Shown here: in pieces, positions 37,230 through 47,285 of the stretch
Layout: the number at the start of each line of letters is the position of its first letter
How positions within the stretch are numbered: position 1 is the first letter of the stretch
NCBI GenBank assembly: GCA_963697205.1
Contig: CAVONB010000014.1
Location: forward strand, 124,001 to 188,000
DNA from: CAVONB01 sp963697205
Lineage (GTDB): Bacteria; Pseudomonadota; Alphaproteobacteria; Rhizobiales; Hyphomicrobiaceae
Direction: 5' to 3'
Length of the DNA: 64,000 nt
The notes under the pieces: model-generated
The model's input: the letters and a program-made list of their open reading frames with translations, nothing else
Database searches by the model: none
Told to the model about the DNA's origin: nothing
Translations under genes and position numbers: made by a program

Positions 37230-37424
37230 AGCGTCACTGCCCGGTGCCTGGCCGGCGCGGCGGCATGGGTCGAACCGGTCGATTGTCGAGGCGAACCGGT
37301 TGATCGCAATCAAGGCGGCCGATAGGCTTCTCGTCGAGCCTTGTTCTCGCAGTGATTTTGCGATGAAGATCTATTGGGGGGAGGCGCGCCCCGCCGTGGT
37401 GGAGGCTCAGGCGTTGGGGCACCA

Positions 37425-38165
37425 ATGAGCGAACCCTACGACAGCGGCGCCACCGATGGAGCCGAAGCGATTTTCGTCGCCAGAGGTCTAAGCAAGGTCT
37501 ACGGCTCAGGCCAATCGCAGATCTTTGCACTTCGCGATGTCGACCTCGACATCCGCTCCGGCGAGTTTCTCGTCCTCCTTGGGCCTTCCGGCTCAGGAAA
37601 GTCGACGCTTCTCAACATCCTTGGCGGCCTTGATGCGCCGACAGCCGGAACAGCGCGGTGGCGGGACCACGAGCTGACAGGCGCCACGGACGAAGAGTTA
37701 ACGCGGTATCGTCGCGAGCATGTCGGCTTCGTCTTCCAATTCTACAACCTCATTCCCAGCCTCACCGTCCGCGAGAACGTCGATTTGGTGGCGGAGATCG
37801 CCTTCGATCCCATGACCGCGGAGGCCGCTCTCGATCTCGTCGGACTATCGCATAGGCTAGACCATTTTCCGGCCCAGCTCTCCGGAGGTGAGCAACAGCG
37901 GGTGGCCGTTGCGCGCGCAATCGTGAAGCGGCCCGAGATCCTTTTGTGCGACGAGCCGACAGGCGCGCTCGATGCCGATACCGGGCGATTGGTGCTGGCA
38001 GCAATCGAAAAGGTCAATGCAGAGCTGGATACCACGACGGTGGTGATCACGCACAACTCCGTGATTGCGCAAATGGCTCATCGCGTCATCAGGCTCAGTG
38101 GCGGGCGGATTGCCGGTGAAACCTTGAACGAGCATCGGGTCGACGCAAAGGACATCGTGTGGTGA
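37425..38165 (+). CDS. ABC transporter ATP-binding protein (LolD/MacB-like)
   Basis: 246 residues. Walker A GPSGSGKST, signature LSGGEQQRVAVARA, Walker B ILLCDEPTGALD and switch His in VVITHNS. Belongs to the group energising FtsX/MacB-type permeases. Overlaps the permease start by a few bases, so translation is coupled. First gene of a three-gene export operon (ATPase, permease, adaptor). Confidence 0.93.
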   Translation: MSEPYDSGATDGAEAIFVARGLSKVYGSGQSQIFALRDVDLDIRSGEFLVLLGPSGSGKSTLLNILGGLDAPTAGTARWRDHELTGATDEELTRYRREHVGFVFQFYNLIPSLTVRENVDLVAEIAFDPMTAEAALDLVGLSHRLDHFPAQLSGGEQQRVAVARAIVKRPEILLCDEPTGALDADTGRLVLAAIEKVNAELDTTTVVITHNSVIAQMAHRVIRLSGGRIAGETLNEHRVDAKDIVW

Positions 38166-40525
38166 CGAAGCTCGACGTTAAGGTCGTCAGGGATCTTCGG
38201 AGTGCGAGCACGCAGATCCTCAGCATCGCGCTTCTGATCGGATCCGGCATCGCGATCCTTATTATGTCGGCGTCCAACTATATGGCGCTCATCGCCGCAA
38301 TGGACAGCCACTATCGTGCGGAACGCTTCGCGGACCTATTTGCGGGCGTGAAGCGGGCGCCGACATCTCTCTTGCAGCGCGTGCTCGAGATCGATGGGGT
38401 CGGCGTTGCGGAGGCTCGCATCGTGCAGCCGGTGCGGGTCTCCTGGCCGAATGCGACGCTACCGATCATGGGGCGTATCGTCTCCGTTCCAGCGACCCGT
38501 CAACCACATCTCAACCGGCTGCACCTTACCGAGGGTCGATGGGTAGATCCCAACCGTCGCAACGAGATCATTATCAATGCGGCATTTGCCGAAGCCCGCA
38601 AGCTGCGGCCCGGCGAGACGATCGATCTGATTCTAAACGGCCGACTGCAGAGTTTTGACATCGTCGGCGTCGCACTATCTCCGGAGTTCGTATTCGCGAC
38701 GCGCAGCGCCTTGCCCTTGCCGGACGACCGGAACTTCGTCGTCGTATGGGCAGGTCGGGACGCTGTCGCCAGCGCCTTCGACATGACCGGCGCCTTCAAC
38801 GACCTGATAGTGTCGACGGCACCCGGTGCGTCACGGGCTGCCGTCATCGCTGCAATCGACCGTCTTCTGGCACCCTATGGTGGAATTGGCGCCTATGGAC
38901 GCAGCGAGTTGCCGTCGCACCGCTTTCTGGAGGACGAACTCGCCGAGCAGGAGGTCATGAGCCTCATGATGCCGGCTGTCTTTTTTGGCATCGCGGCATT
39001 CCTGCTCAACATCGTGCTCGGCCGGATGATCTCGGCGCAGCGCGAGCAGATCGCATCTTTAAAGGCGCTGGGGTTCTCGAATGTTCCGATCGCGCTGCAC
39101 TACTTCAAATTCGTGGCGATGGTGGCGCTTCTGGGCGGGGCTATCGGGCTCGCCCTGGGTGCGTGGCTTGCCCGCATTGTGATCGAAAGCTATCGCGTCT
39201 TCTTTCGCTTTCCTGTGCTTGAGGCGCAGCTCGACCCGCGGATCATGCTGCTGGCGGTTCTGGTCAGTCTAGCTGCGGCCTGCGCCGCGGCATGGCGGAG
39301 CGTCATTCGGATTGCGAGGATGCCTCCTGCGGAGGCGATGCGCCCGGCGTCTCTGGACTCACGCCAGCTTATGATCGGTGCGACTTGGCGAGGTCGTCGT
39401 TCGGTTTCCCCGCGCGCTCTGATCGTTTTTCGTGGCTTGCTCGCTCGGCCCGGCCGGACGCTGCTTACGATCATCGGCATCGCGCTGTCCGTACCGATGG
39501 TGCTATTCGGCTTGTTCTGGTTCGATGCCATCCAGCACATGGTGACCGTGAGCTTCGACCGCATCGAGCGGGGCGATGCGGTCGTGGCGCTTTCTGGCCC
39601 CGTGCCAAGCCGAGCTGTCAGGGAGCTTGCTGCGGTTTCGGGCGTGCGACTAGCCGAGGGGCAACGCATTGTTCCGGTGCGGCTACGGGCCGGACATCGC
39701 TCGTATCGGGTAGCCATCAACGGATTGGCGTCCGGATCTGAGCTCAAGGTTCCTCGTCAGCGCGATCTGTCTGCGATCAGCATTCCCGAGTCTGGACTGG
39801 TGATGACGGCGGCCTTGGCCGAGCGGCTCGGTCTCGAAGTCGGGGACCCTGTGACCCTGGAGGTTCTCGAGGGCGATCGAGCCGTCCGCGAAGCGCGTGT
39901 TGCGAGGTTGTCAGACGATTTCGTCGGGTTCTCCGTAACGATGGATCTGCATGCGCTCAATCGCATGCTCGGCGAAGGCGACGTCGTGAATGCGATCGCA
40001 CTCAGGGTGGATGCCGAGGCGGCTCCCGAGGTCTGGCGGCGACTGCAAGAGTTCCCGAGGATCGAGGCAAGCTCGGTCAAGGCTCAGTGGATCGTGCTAT
40101 TCAACGATACGATCGCCGGCATACTGAGGGTCGGCGCCGTCATCCTTTCCGTTTTCGGGATCCTGATCGCGGCTGGCGTCGTCTACAACAGTGCGCGTGT
40201 TTCGTTACATGAACGCGCGTGGGAGCTTGCCAGCCTGCGCATTCTGGGGTTCACCAAGGCTGAGGCGTCCCGGCTTCTTCTCGCCGAACTTGGCGTGTCG
40301 CTCGCCGTGGCCATCCCACTCGGTCTCCTGGTTGGCCAGGGACTGATTCATCTGATCGTGACGGCCCGCGCGCGAGAATCGTTCCAGGTGCCCGCCGTCA
40401 TCGCGCCATCGAGCTATGGCGCTGCGGCCCTCGTTGTGCTGTTGGCGGGACTAGCCAGCGCTTTGGTCGTTCGCCGCAGGGTCGAGCAGCTCGATCTCGT
40501 GTCGGTTTTGAAGACGAGAGACTGA
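38159..40525 (+). CDS. FtsX/MacB-type ABC permease
   Basis: 788 residues with start GTG 38159 or 38162. N-terminal membrane helix (ILSIALLIGSGIAILIM), large periplasmic domain, then helices near residues 275-390, a second periplasmic stretch and three C-terminal helices: the 10-helix LolC/YtrF-like duplicated layout. These proteins drive periplasmic events (export, lipoprotein or toxin removal) rather than classic channels. The ATPase precedes it and an HlyD-like adaptor follows two bases after its stop. Confidence 0.9.
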   Translation: MVTKLDVKVVRDLRSASTQILSIALLIGSGIAILIMSASNYMALIAAMDSHYRAERFADLFAGVKRAPTSLLQRVLEIDGVGVAEARIVQPVRVSWPNATLPIMGRIVSVPATRQPHLNRLHLTEGRWVDPNRRNEIIINAAFAEARKLRPGETIDLILNGRLQSFDIVGVALSPEFVFATRSALPLPDDRNFVVVWAGRDAVASAFDMTGAFNDLIVSTAPGASRAAVIAAIDRLLAPYGGIGAYGRSELPSHRFLEDELAEQEVMSLMMPAVFFGIAAFLLNIVLGRMISAQREQIASLKALGFSNVPIALHYFKFVAMVALLGGAIGLALGAWLARIVIESYRVFFRFPVLEAQLDPRIMLLAVLVSLAAACAAAWRSVIRIARMPPAEAMRPASLDSRQLMIGATWRGRRSVSPRALIVFRGLLARPGRTLLTIIGIALSVPMVLFGLFWFDAIQHMVTVSFDRIERGDAVVALSGPVPSRAVRELAAVSGVRLAEGQRIVPVRLRAGHRSYRVAINGLASGSELKVPRQRDLSAISIPESGLVMTAALAERLGLEVGDPVTLEVLEGDRAVREARVARLSDDFVGFSVTMDLHALNRMLGEGDVVNAIALRVDAEAAPEVWRRLQEFPRIEASSVKAQWIVLFNDTIAGILRVGAVILSVFGILIAAGVVYNSARVSLHERAWELASLRILGFTKAEASRLLLAELGVSLAVAIPLGLLVGQGLIHLIVTARARESFQVPAVIAPSSYGAAALVVLLAGLASALVVRRRVEQLDLVSVLKTRD

Positions 40526-40527
40526 AA

Positions 40528-41712
40528 ATGAGCAGGTCCCGTATTGTCTGGATTGCGGCAGGTACGGTGCTGACGGCGGTCTTCGCCTATTGGGCGTTCG
40601 CGCCGCGCGCCGTGCTTGTCGAGACGGCCACCGTCGAGCAGCGGCGGTTTACCGCTGTCGTCGAGGAGGATGGAAAAACCCGCATCAGAGACAAGTATGT
40701 CGTCTCGGCACCGATCGCGGGACGCCTGTCGCGTGTTGCTCTTCGGGAAGGGGATCACGTCAAAGGCGGAGAAGCGATCGCATTCATTGCGCCCAATCCT
40801 GCGCCTTTGATCGACGCTCGCGCACGCCAGGAACTCGAAGCGCGCGTGGGCGCCGCCCAGGCTTCCGCCGAAGAGGCGCAGGCCATGCGGGAGCGGGCCG
40901 AAGTCACCCGAGCTCAGTCGCAAAGCGACCTTGATCGAACACGGCAACTTCGCGCAAGGAACGTCGTTCCTGAAGCCCAACTCGATCGTGACACATTCGC
41001 ACTACTTTCGGCTGAAAGTGAGCTGGTGGCGGCCGACCGGCGCAAGCATGCGGCTGCTCATGCCCTTCAGCAGGCGAAGTCGGCGTTGATGAAGAGTGTC
41101 CAGGGTGGCAACGGCGAGCAATTTCCCGTGAGTTCTCCCATCGACGGCAGCGTGTTGCGCATCATCCACAAGAGCGAGGGGAGTGTGTCGGTCAGCACAG
41201 CGATCCTGGAGGTGGGTGATCCCGCTGATTTGGAAGTTTCCGTCGATGTTCTCACAAGCGATGCGGTAAATTTGCGGCAAGGCAGCCGGGTCGTGATCGA
41301 GCGCTGGGGCGGTGCGAATCCGCTTGAGGGGCGCGTACGCCGGATTGAGCCGTCCGGTTCTACCAAGATCTCGGCACTTGGTGTCGAGGAACAACGCGTC
41401 TGGGTAATCATTGACATCACATCGCCGAGGGACGACTGGGCGGCTCTTGGCGATGGATACCGCGTTGACGTGGCGATCGTCGTGGAAGAGATCGAGGATG
41501 CGATCGTGGTTCCGGTCGGCGCTCTGTTTCGACTTGGCGGAGCTTGGCACGTCTACCGGGTCGACGCCGGTCGCGCGCATCTTACGAAGGTCGTCGTGCG
41601 GCGATGGTCGGGAAAGGACGCGGCCTTGAGCGGCGGCGTGGGCAATACTGCGGAGGTGGTGGTCTATCCACCGGATGCACTTTCGGATGGCGCGCGCGTT
41701 CGTGTCGATTAG
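40528..41712 (+). CDS. HlyD/MacA-family periplasmic adaptor
   Basis: 394 residues. One N-terminal membrane anchor (IVWIAAGTVLTAVFAYWAF), lipoyl half-motifs VSAPIAGRLSRVALREGDHVKGGEAIAFI and SPIDGSVLRIIHKSEG, a coiled-coil hairpin rich in Ala/Glu/Arg (residues 95-195), then beta-barrel and proximal domains. It would link the inner-membrane ABC pair to an outer-membrane factor; no TolC gene is nearby. Confidence 0.9.
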   Translation: MSRSRIVWIAAGTVLTAVFAYWAFAPRAVLVETATVEQRRFTAVVEEDGKTRIRDKYVVSAPIAGRLSRVALREGDHVKGGEAIAFIAPNPAPLIDARARQELEARVGAAQASAEEAQAMRERAEVTRAQSQSDLDRTRQLRARNVVPEAQLDRDTFALLSAESELVAADRRKHAAAHALQQAKSALMKSVQGGNGEQFPVSSPIDGSVLRIIHKSEGSVSVSTAILEVGDPADLEVSVDVLTSDAVNLRQGSRVVIERWGGANPLEGRVRRIEPSGSTKISALGVEEQRVWVIIDITSPRDDWAALGDGYRVDVAIVVEEIEDAIVVPVGALFRLGGAWHVYRVDAGRAHLTKVVVRRWSGKDAALSGGVGNTAEVVVYPPDALSDGARVRVD

Positions 41713-42085
41713 GTGGCAAACGTCCGTCAGGAGTAGCGCCGGCCCAAGTCCCTCGGCAGAACCCACCGTAGGCGAGGCAGCCAAGTGCCACGGCGATGTT
41801 CAAAATGCTGCTCTCCCCGGCCCGTCGCGATGGCAAGGAAGAGTAGCCGCAAAGCGGCCAACAGGTGTCAAAACCGGCTCTCGCCACGAGCCGGAACCTG
41901 CCGATCTCCTTCCTCGTCCTGAATTTGCAATGGTCGGCGCACTTGATGCATGGCTGCAATCGACAGTTCTGGGCCGAAACGGATCTCGCGTTGGCCGGCG
42001 GCCCAGTGAGCGAATGAAAGCACACGCCATCTGATCGTCCACGTCTCGGGACGTCCGGAGATGGCCCGGACCGACGTTGCGCTGC
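41713..42085. other. intergenic region left of IS256 copy 1
   Basis: No gene recognised. It ends with TTGCGCTGC at 42077-42085, which recurs at 44894-44902 beyond the element as its target duplication. Confidence 0.5.
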
Positions 42086-43400
42086 GCTGGCGTCCCGGGA
42101 GTTGGTGTAGGAGCCGGTGCGGCGGCGTTGCGCGGAAGGAGCCCGTAGGGCGACTGGAGGTCAACGCCGCGTAACGCCCTTTTCCCCAAGGCGTCCACAG
42201 CGACGCCTGTGCGGGATCGGTCATGGGCCAACTCGCTGTTTGTTCGGGTTTCCAAGCTCGAACCAACGGAAGATCGAATCCCATGACCATCGACAGAATG
42301 GCCTTGAAGACGTTGCTTGAGAAGGGCTCTGACAACGATCTCCTCAGGGAGATGATTGCCTTCGTGGCATCGCGCATGATGGACGCCGAGGTCGAGAACC
42401 TGACCGGCGCCGGCCATCGCGAGCGCTCCGCTGACCGGACAAACCAGCGCAACGGCTATCGTTCGCGAGACTGGCACACCGGCGTCGGCACGGTCCCGGT
42501 GGCGATCCCGAAGTTGCGCAAAGGCTCGTACTTCCCCTCGTTCCTGGAGCCCCGACGCGCCGCCGACAAGGCATTGGTCGCGGTGATCCAGGAAGCTTAT
42601 GTGCACGGCGTCTCGACGCGATCGGTCGACGATCTCGTCAAGGCGATGGGCATGACCGGCATCTCGAAAAGCCAGGTCTCGCGGCTGTGTGAGGACATCG
42701 ACGGCCGGGTCAAGGAGTTCCTCAATCGGCCGATCGAAGGTCATTGGCCGTACGTATGGATCGACGCCACCTACGTGAAGAGCCGCGAGGGCGGCAGGGT
42801 TGTCTCGGTTGCCACGATAGTGGCTGTGGGCGTCAATACCGACGGTCGGCGCGAAGTGCTCGGCATGGCGAACGGGCCATCGGAGGCCGAGCCGTTCTGG
42901 ACCCAGTTCCTGCGCTCGCTGACGGCACGCGGATTGCGCGGCGTGAAGCTGGTGATCTCGGATGCGCACGAAGGCATCAAGGCGGCGACAAAGAAGGTGT
43001 TCCATGCCTCATGGCAGCGCTGTCGCGTCCACTTCATGCGCAACGCCATGGCCCACGCCGGCGTCAAGAGCCGCGCCATGGTCGCCGCAGCCATCCGTAC
43101 CGCGTTCGTGCAAGAAACTGAGGAGGCCGCGCGCGCAGAATGGCGGGCCGTCGCTGATCGCCTGCGCGATAAGTTTCGCAAGCTCGCCGAGCTGATGGAC
43201 GGTGCCGAGAACGAGGTGCTGGCCTACATGGCCTTCCCGAAAAGCCAGTGGTCGCAGATTCACTCGACCAATCCGATTGAGCGCCTCAATCGCGAGATCA
43301 AGAGACGCACCAACGTCGTCTCGATCTTCCCCAACGAGGAAGCCATCGTGCGCCTCGTCGGCGCGATCCTCCTGGAGCAGAACGACGGGTATGGACCGCC

Positions 43401-43649
43401 CGGTAGTTGCAAGGGCTATTTTCTTCTGATCGCGAGATCGCAGTGCTTGCGGTCGTGTATCCGGCCTCGTTCGCGGCCAGATCGTGCCGCAGGCCATGAT
43501 GGTCTTCGCGGATCGACTGCCAGACAAATGGACGAGCTCGACAGCTCGCATCGTTCTTGGGCATTGGTCGACCCCGGTCCCACCGGTCTCGCCATCAAAT
43601 AGTGTTCACCCCTGCAAGCCGACCCCATCTCCTGACAGGCTCGGATTCC
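43401..43649 (-). ncRNA. candidate bridge/seek RNA of IS1111-group copy B
   Basis: Hairpin 1 CGAGCT-CGAC-AGCTCG (43533-43548) and hairpin 2 CCGGT-CCC-ACCGG (43574-43586), 25 bases apart, same plan as copy A but different stem bases. Reading the transposase strand, AGAACGATG (43557-43549) equals the left target AGAACGACG (43379-43387) except one wobble-compatible base. CAAATGG (43525-43531) matches the right junction CAAGTGG (44743-44749) except one wobble-compatible base. CCATCA at 43592-43597 equals the element's own right end. Expression not shown. Confidence 0.65.
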
Positions 43650-44681
43650 TCACGCGGCGTACCGCTGCACATTTGGAATGAAGCTCCCTCCGCGCGTCAC
43701 CAGCGCCCAGATGATCCGGGCATTCTTGTGAGCAAGTGCGGTCGCTGCGACGTTGACGGGTCTGCGCTCGGCCAATTGCTTCACCCAGGGGCGCTGCACT
43801 GTCACTGGACGCCGCAGAGCGGCGATGACAGCGCGAGCTCCGTGGATCAACAAGGTTCGGAGATAGCGATCCCCAGCACGGCTGATGCGTCCGATATGCT
43901 CTTTACCGCCACTCGCCGTGATCCTCGGTGTCAGGCCGATCCACGCGGCAAAGCGTCTGGCCGAGGCGAACTGAGCACCCGATCCAATTGCGCCTACGAT
44001 GGCGCTCGCGGTGATTGGCCCCACGCCGGGAACCGTCTCGAGCCTCTGGCTGAGTTCATTATTACGATGCCAGGCCAGAATCCTGCTGTCGATTTCGGCA
44101 AGCCGTCTGTTTACTCCGTCAAGATGCTCGAACAGCATGAGGATAGCTTGGCTCGCAACGTCCGGCAGCTCATCTTTGGCAGCCTCGGCGATCGCGCATC
44201 GAAGCGAGGGCAAGTAGCGGATCCCAACCGGCACTACGACACCAAATTCGGCTGCCAAGCCCCGGACGGCGTTGGCGAGTTGCGTGCGTTGACGTATTAG
44301 GAGCTCGCGCGTTCGATGAAGGGTGAGGATCGCCTGCTGATCAAGGGACTTTATTGGAACGAACCGCATATTCGGGCGGGCGACAGCCTCGCAGATCGCT
44401 TCCGCATCAGCGGCGTCTGTCTTGTTCCGCTTAACATATGGTTTCACGTACTGCGGCGGGATTAGACGCACGTCGTGGCCGAGGTCGACCAATCGCCGAG
44501 CCCAGTAGTGAGCGCTCGAGCAAGCTTCGATACCGATGCGGCACGCCGGTAGGCTGGCCAGCACCTCGAACAGGCGGTGTCTGTGTACGCGACGGCGAAG
44601 TGTGACCCTGCCTTCGCTGTCAACGCCGTGGATCTGGAAGATACTCTTAGCGATATCGAGTCCGATGGTGGTGACGATCAT
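43650..44681 (-). CDS. IS110-family (IS1111 group) transposase, copy B
   Basis: 343 residues: GLDIAKSIFQIHG, IGIEACSSAHYW, KTDAADAEAICEA (DEDD), then VPGVGPITASAIVGAIG, FAAWIGLTPRITASGGKEHIG and RAGDRYLRTLLIHGA (Tnp_20). Clearly related to copy A but diverged throughout, so these are different ISs rather than recent duplicates. Intact. Confidence 0.95.
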   Translation of the reverse strand: MIVTTIGLDIAKSIFQIHGVDSEGRVTLRRRVHRHRLFEVLASLPACRIGIEACSSAHYWARRLVDLGHDVRLIPPQYVKPYVKRNKTDAADAEAICEAVARPNMRFVPIKSLDQQAILTLHRTRELLIRQRTQLANAVRGLAAEFGVVVPVGIRYLPSLRCAIAEAAKDELPDVASQAILMLFEHLDGVNRRLAEIDSRILAWHRNNELSQRLETVPGVGPITASAIVGAIGSGAQFASARRFAAWIGLTPRITASGGKEHIGRISRAGDRYLRTLLIHGARAVIAALRRPVTVQRPWVKQLAERRPVNVAATALAHKNARIIWALVTRGGSFIPNVQRYAA

Positions 44682-44893
44682 GGTGCGCCCTCCTTGATGC
44701 GGGCCGCCATCATCGCACTGAGGCGAGGGCGGTCCATACCATCAAGTGGGCGGTGAGCCGGCGCTACATGAGCCTGGAAACTTTGGCCGGCCTGAGCGAT
44801 GATCCGACCGTCAAGGCCATTCCGGCCATCTGACCCCGAGCATCAGCGCTCGGACCATGACGACGTTCCTACACCACGCCCCGGGGCACTACC

Positions 44894-45391
44894 TTGCGCT
44901 GCAGCGCGGCGCAACCGACGGGATCGTACCTATCGCATCGTCATCGTCCTATGGTCGCGCGAACCGTCGCGAGTAAAGGCATACCGGACAACGGCTGAAC
45001 ATCGCTCCAGCCTACCCTTGACCAACACCTCGCTTGAGCACGTGCGCCATGGCGCGGACACCGATAGCCGCTTTGCGGATTAGCCGACTTCGGGCACTTG
45101 CTATGCTCAGCCAAAAGACTGTCTTCGACGAGCGGTCGCGGTACCTCGACCAACAGATATTGCCGACGACCGAGCAGACCCTGCGCCGAGGGCGCGATGT
45201 TTTCAAACCCACCGTCGAGCGTCCGACGAGACGGGCCAGTACCGAATTTTGCGCCTCAAGACATCAGCTTTGTCAGTTATTGAGCAACGACGGCACACCA
45301 AGTGGAAGAAACTCATCGCTTTGATCCATCGCGGCGCGTAGCCTTGGTAACCGGCAGGGTGACGCCGACTGCGCAATGATGGAGAACAGTG
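44894..45391. other. intergenic region right of IS256 copy 1
   Basis: No gene supported. 44996-45023 is repeated inverted at 49221-49248 (25 of 28 bases). The remainder up to the cytochrome gene has nothing recognisable. Confidence 0.5.
44996..45023 (+). repeat. 28-bp repeat, partner at 49221-49248
   Basis: Core GAACATCGCTCC...CCCTTGACC; the partner is in opposite orientation with three differences. Each copy lies 100-125 bases beyond the right end of an IS256 element. Weaker similarity extends toward 44955 and 49320. Confidence 0.65.
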
Positions 45392-46279
45392 ATGGGACGG
45401 ATATGTGTTGCAGGCGCATCGGCGCTCATGCTCTTGTTCGCAAACTCTGCGGCGGCAGAAACGCCAATCGAACGTGGTGGCTATCTTGTCAACAGTATCC
45501 TTGCTTGTGGCAACTGCCATACCCCCAAGGCACCTGACGGTCGCCCCATTGCCGGTCGGGAGCTGTCGGGAGGACTTTCCTTCACGACACCGGCATTCAA
45601 CGCTGTCGCAGCTAACATTACGCCGGACCTTGACACAGGGATCGGAAGTTGGAGCGACGCCGACATAAAGCTGGCCTTGACGGAGGGCATAAGACCCTCG
45701 CATGCGCGGTTGCCTAGCGTACCGCTCGCCGCGGTGATGCCAGCAAGCTTTTACAAGGCGCTGCTTCCTGACGATCTCGATGCCATCGTGGCCTATCTGC
45801 GCGCGATGAAGCCCGTACGCAACGAAGTTGCTCGTCCTGAGTACATGACGCCGGTTAGGCACCAGCCGTATCCTGATGCGGAGGTAGGCTTCGCTGTCGA
45901 GGACCAAAGGGATCCGATCAAGCGCGGCGCCTACTTGGCTACCATCGGCCATTGCATGGAGTGTCATTCCGCCTGGGACCGTGGTAATTCTGACTACAAA
46001 AGAGGGTTTGGCAAAGGTGGGCGGAAGTTTGGCCCGTCGCTTGTACAGGGCGTGCAAGCCGGCTGGAAGGGTTCAACTGCACGCAATATTACTTCACACG
46101 TAACGAATGGTATCGGTGCTTGGACTGACGCCGAAATCAAGCGCGCGATTACTCAGGGTGTTTCGCGGGATGGTCGCAAACTGGAACCACCAATGGCATT
46201 CACTGAGTACGCCAACCTCAAGGACGAGGACTTGACCGCGCTCGTTGCATGGTTGCGAACAGTGCCTCCGAAGGAATGA
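45392..46279 (+). CDS. diheme c-type cytochrome, exported
   Basis: 295 residues. Signal peptide (MGRICVAGASALMLLFANSAAAE), two haem sites CGNCH (about residue 36) and CMECH (about 190), each domain with a distal NITPD/NITSH segment and a C-terminal DLDAIVAYLRAMKPV / DLTALVAWLRTVPP helix. Resembles cytochrome subunits that take electrons from membrane or periplasmic alcohol/aldehyde/sugar dehydrogenases; no dehydrogenase gene is adjacent. Confidence 0.9.
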   Translation: MGRICVAGASALMLLFANSAAAETPIERGGYLVNSILACGNCHTPKAPDGRPIAGRELSGGLSFTTPAFNAVAANITPDLDTGIGSWSDADIKLALTEGIRPSHARLPSVPLAAVMPASFYKALLPDDLDAIVAYLRAMKPVRNEVARPEYMTPVRHQPYPDAEVGFAVEDQRDPIKRGAYLATIGHCMECHSAWDRGNSDYKRGFGKGGRKFGPSLVQGVQAGWKGSTARNITSHVTNGIGAWTDAEIKRAITQGVSRDGRKLEPPMAFTEYANLKDEDLTALVAWLRTVPPKE

Positions 46280-46722
46280 TCGGCCATTCCTCTTTTTTAT
46301 AGGCTCAACTTCGGCGCACGAACGAGCCATGGCGCGCCTGGGCCACTGGCGCTGCTTCCGTTGAAGTTGCCGATGGAGAAACATGAGGCGTACGGCGTCG
46401 CTCGGCGGAGAAAGCGATCAACACCGGGCGGCCGCGGACCAGCCTAAATCGCGTGCATCGGAATGGCATTGATACCCCCGATACCGACCGGCAGTGCGGC
46501 GACGCCATTGGCCGGGACCGACCGTTCTCGAACAAACGAACCGGATCTGACTGTTCGGCAGGTGCTCGGGAGGATAGTCGACAGACTTCACTCGTGGGAA
46601 CGTCGAAGTTGGCTCGGAGCCATCCCGCAACCTCACGTCACGATTGCCGAAAAAAGGAGCGCCGTCTTTGTTTGACAATCGACGCAATAGAATTTGACGA
46701 TGATGTGGTGGAGGAACCCCCT
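46280..46722. other. intergenic region
   Basis: No gene recognised. A good ribosome site (GGAGGA at 46710-46715) marks the MAPEG start. Confidence 0.4.
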
Positions 46723-47190
46723 ATGCACCTCTTAAGCCTTCAAGACCCTGTGTTTGCCACCTACGTGGTCGCAGCCACGCTGATGATTCTTAAGGCGGTG
46801 GGTATGTCTTGGTTGACAGTCTTCCGCATGATGAAGGCAAAGGGCGGCTTTCGTTCCCCTGAGGACATCAAAAAAACCCCGCTCAACCCAGAACCGAATC
46901 CGAAGCAATTGGAGCCGAATGAATACGTCGAACGCGTTCGACGTATTCATATGAACGACCTTGAGAATTTGCCGTTCTTCCTGGTCGCCGGCTTTCTTTA
47001 CGTCTTCACCGCGCCGCCGCTGTGGCTGGCACAAGTTCTGCTCTATGGCTACGTGGCGTCACGAGCCCTGCATTTTTTTGCGTATTTCACCGCCCAAACC
47101 CATGATGCGCGCGCAACTCTATGGACGGTGGGCTCTCTTATCTTGATCTTTATGACGTGCCGGACATTGCTCGCCGCCATTGGCTACTGA
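46723..47190 (+). CDS. MAPEG-family membrane protein
   Basis: 155 residues, four hydrophobic helices. The family signature is present as ERVRRIHMNDLENLPFFL (Arg/Asn/Glu of the glutathione site), then RALHFFAYFTAQTHDARATLW. Resembles microsomal glutathione transferase 1. ATG 46723 is chosen for its GGAGGA ribosome site; the frame is open further upstream to 46453 without family likeness. Confidence 0.85.
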   Translation: MHLLSLQDPVFATYVVAATLMILKAVGMSWLTVFRMMKAKGGFRSPEDIKKTPLNPEPNPKQLEPNEYVERVRRIHMNDLENLPFFLVAGFLYVFTAPPLWLAQVLLYGYVASRALHFFAYFTAQTHDARATLWTVGSLILIFMTCRTLLAAIGY

Positions 47191-47285
47191 CTACGTGGAA
47201 ACGATTTGATCTGGCTTGTCATTTCCGGCGGCACCTATTGATGGCGTCGACGGCGTTCGAGTGTTCTTCCACCCATTAGGACGAC

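Larger units (their letters stand above)
43388..44744 (-). mobile_element. IS1111-group element (IS110 family), copy B
   Basis: 1357 bases inserted in the IS256 transposase gene, so both boundaries are known within about two bases. Perfect 13-base inverted repeats GGTATGGACCGCC at 43388-43400 and 44728-44740; the right end carries a further ATCA. Transposase on the minus strand, noncoding 3' part 43401-43649. Confidence 0.88.
42283..44833 (+). pseudogene. IS256 (Mutator-type) transposase split by IS1111-group insertion
   Basis: ATG 42283 to codon GAC at 43386, then the insertion, then the last 29 codons from 44745 (WAVSRRYMSLETLAGLSDD) to TGA 44833. DDE-type signatures: WIDATYVK (Asp), VISDAHEGIKAA (Asp), SQIHSTNPIERLNREIKRR near the Glu. 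Joining GACG to AG restores the EQND-E-WAV reading seen in copy 2. Inactive as it stands. Confidence 0.9.
42086..44893 (+). mobile_element. IS256-family element, copy 1, interrupted by an IS1111-group element
   Basis: Imperfect inverted ends around 42086-42112 (ending GGTGTAGGA) and 44867-44893 (starting TCCTACACC). TTGCGCTG(C) flanks both sides (42077-42085, 44894-44902), an 8-9 base target duplication as expected for IS256. Without the 1357-base insert at 43388-44744 the element would be about 1.45 kb. Confidence 0.85.

Noticed and set aside
43531..43562. GACGAG and TGGGC near hairpin 1 read as both guides in direct sense
   Set aside because: Together they resemble the target, but bridge RNA needs one half in reverse sense, and GACGAG overlaps the conserved stem. 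The pairing reported above fits better.
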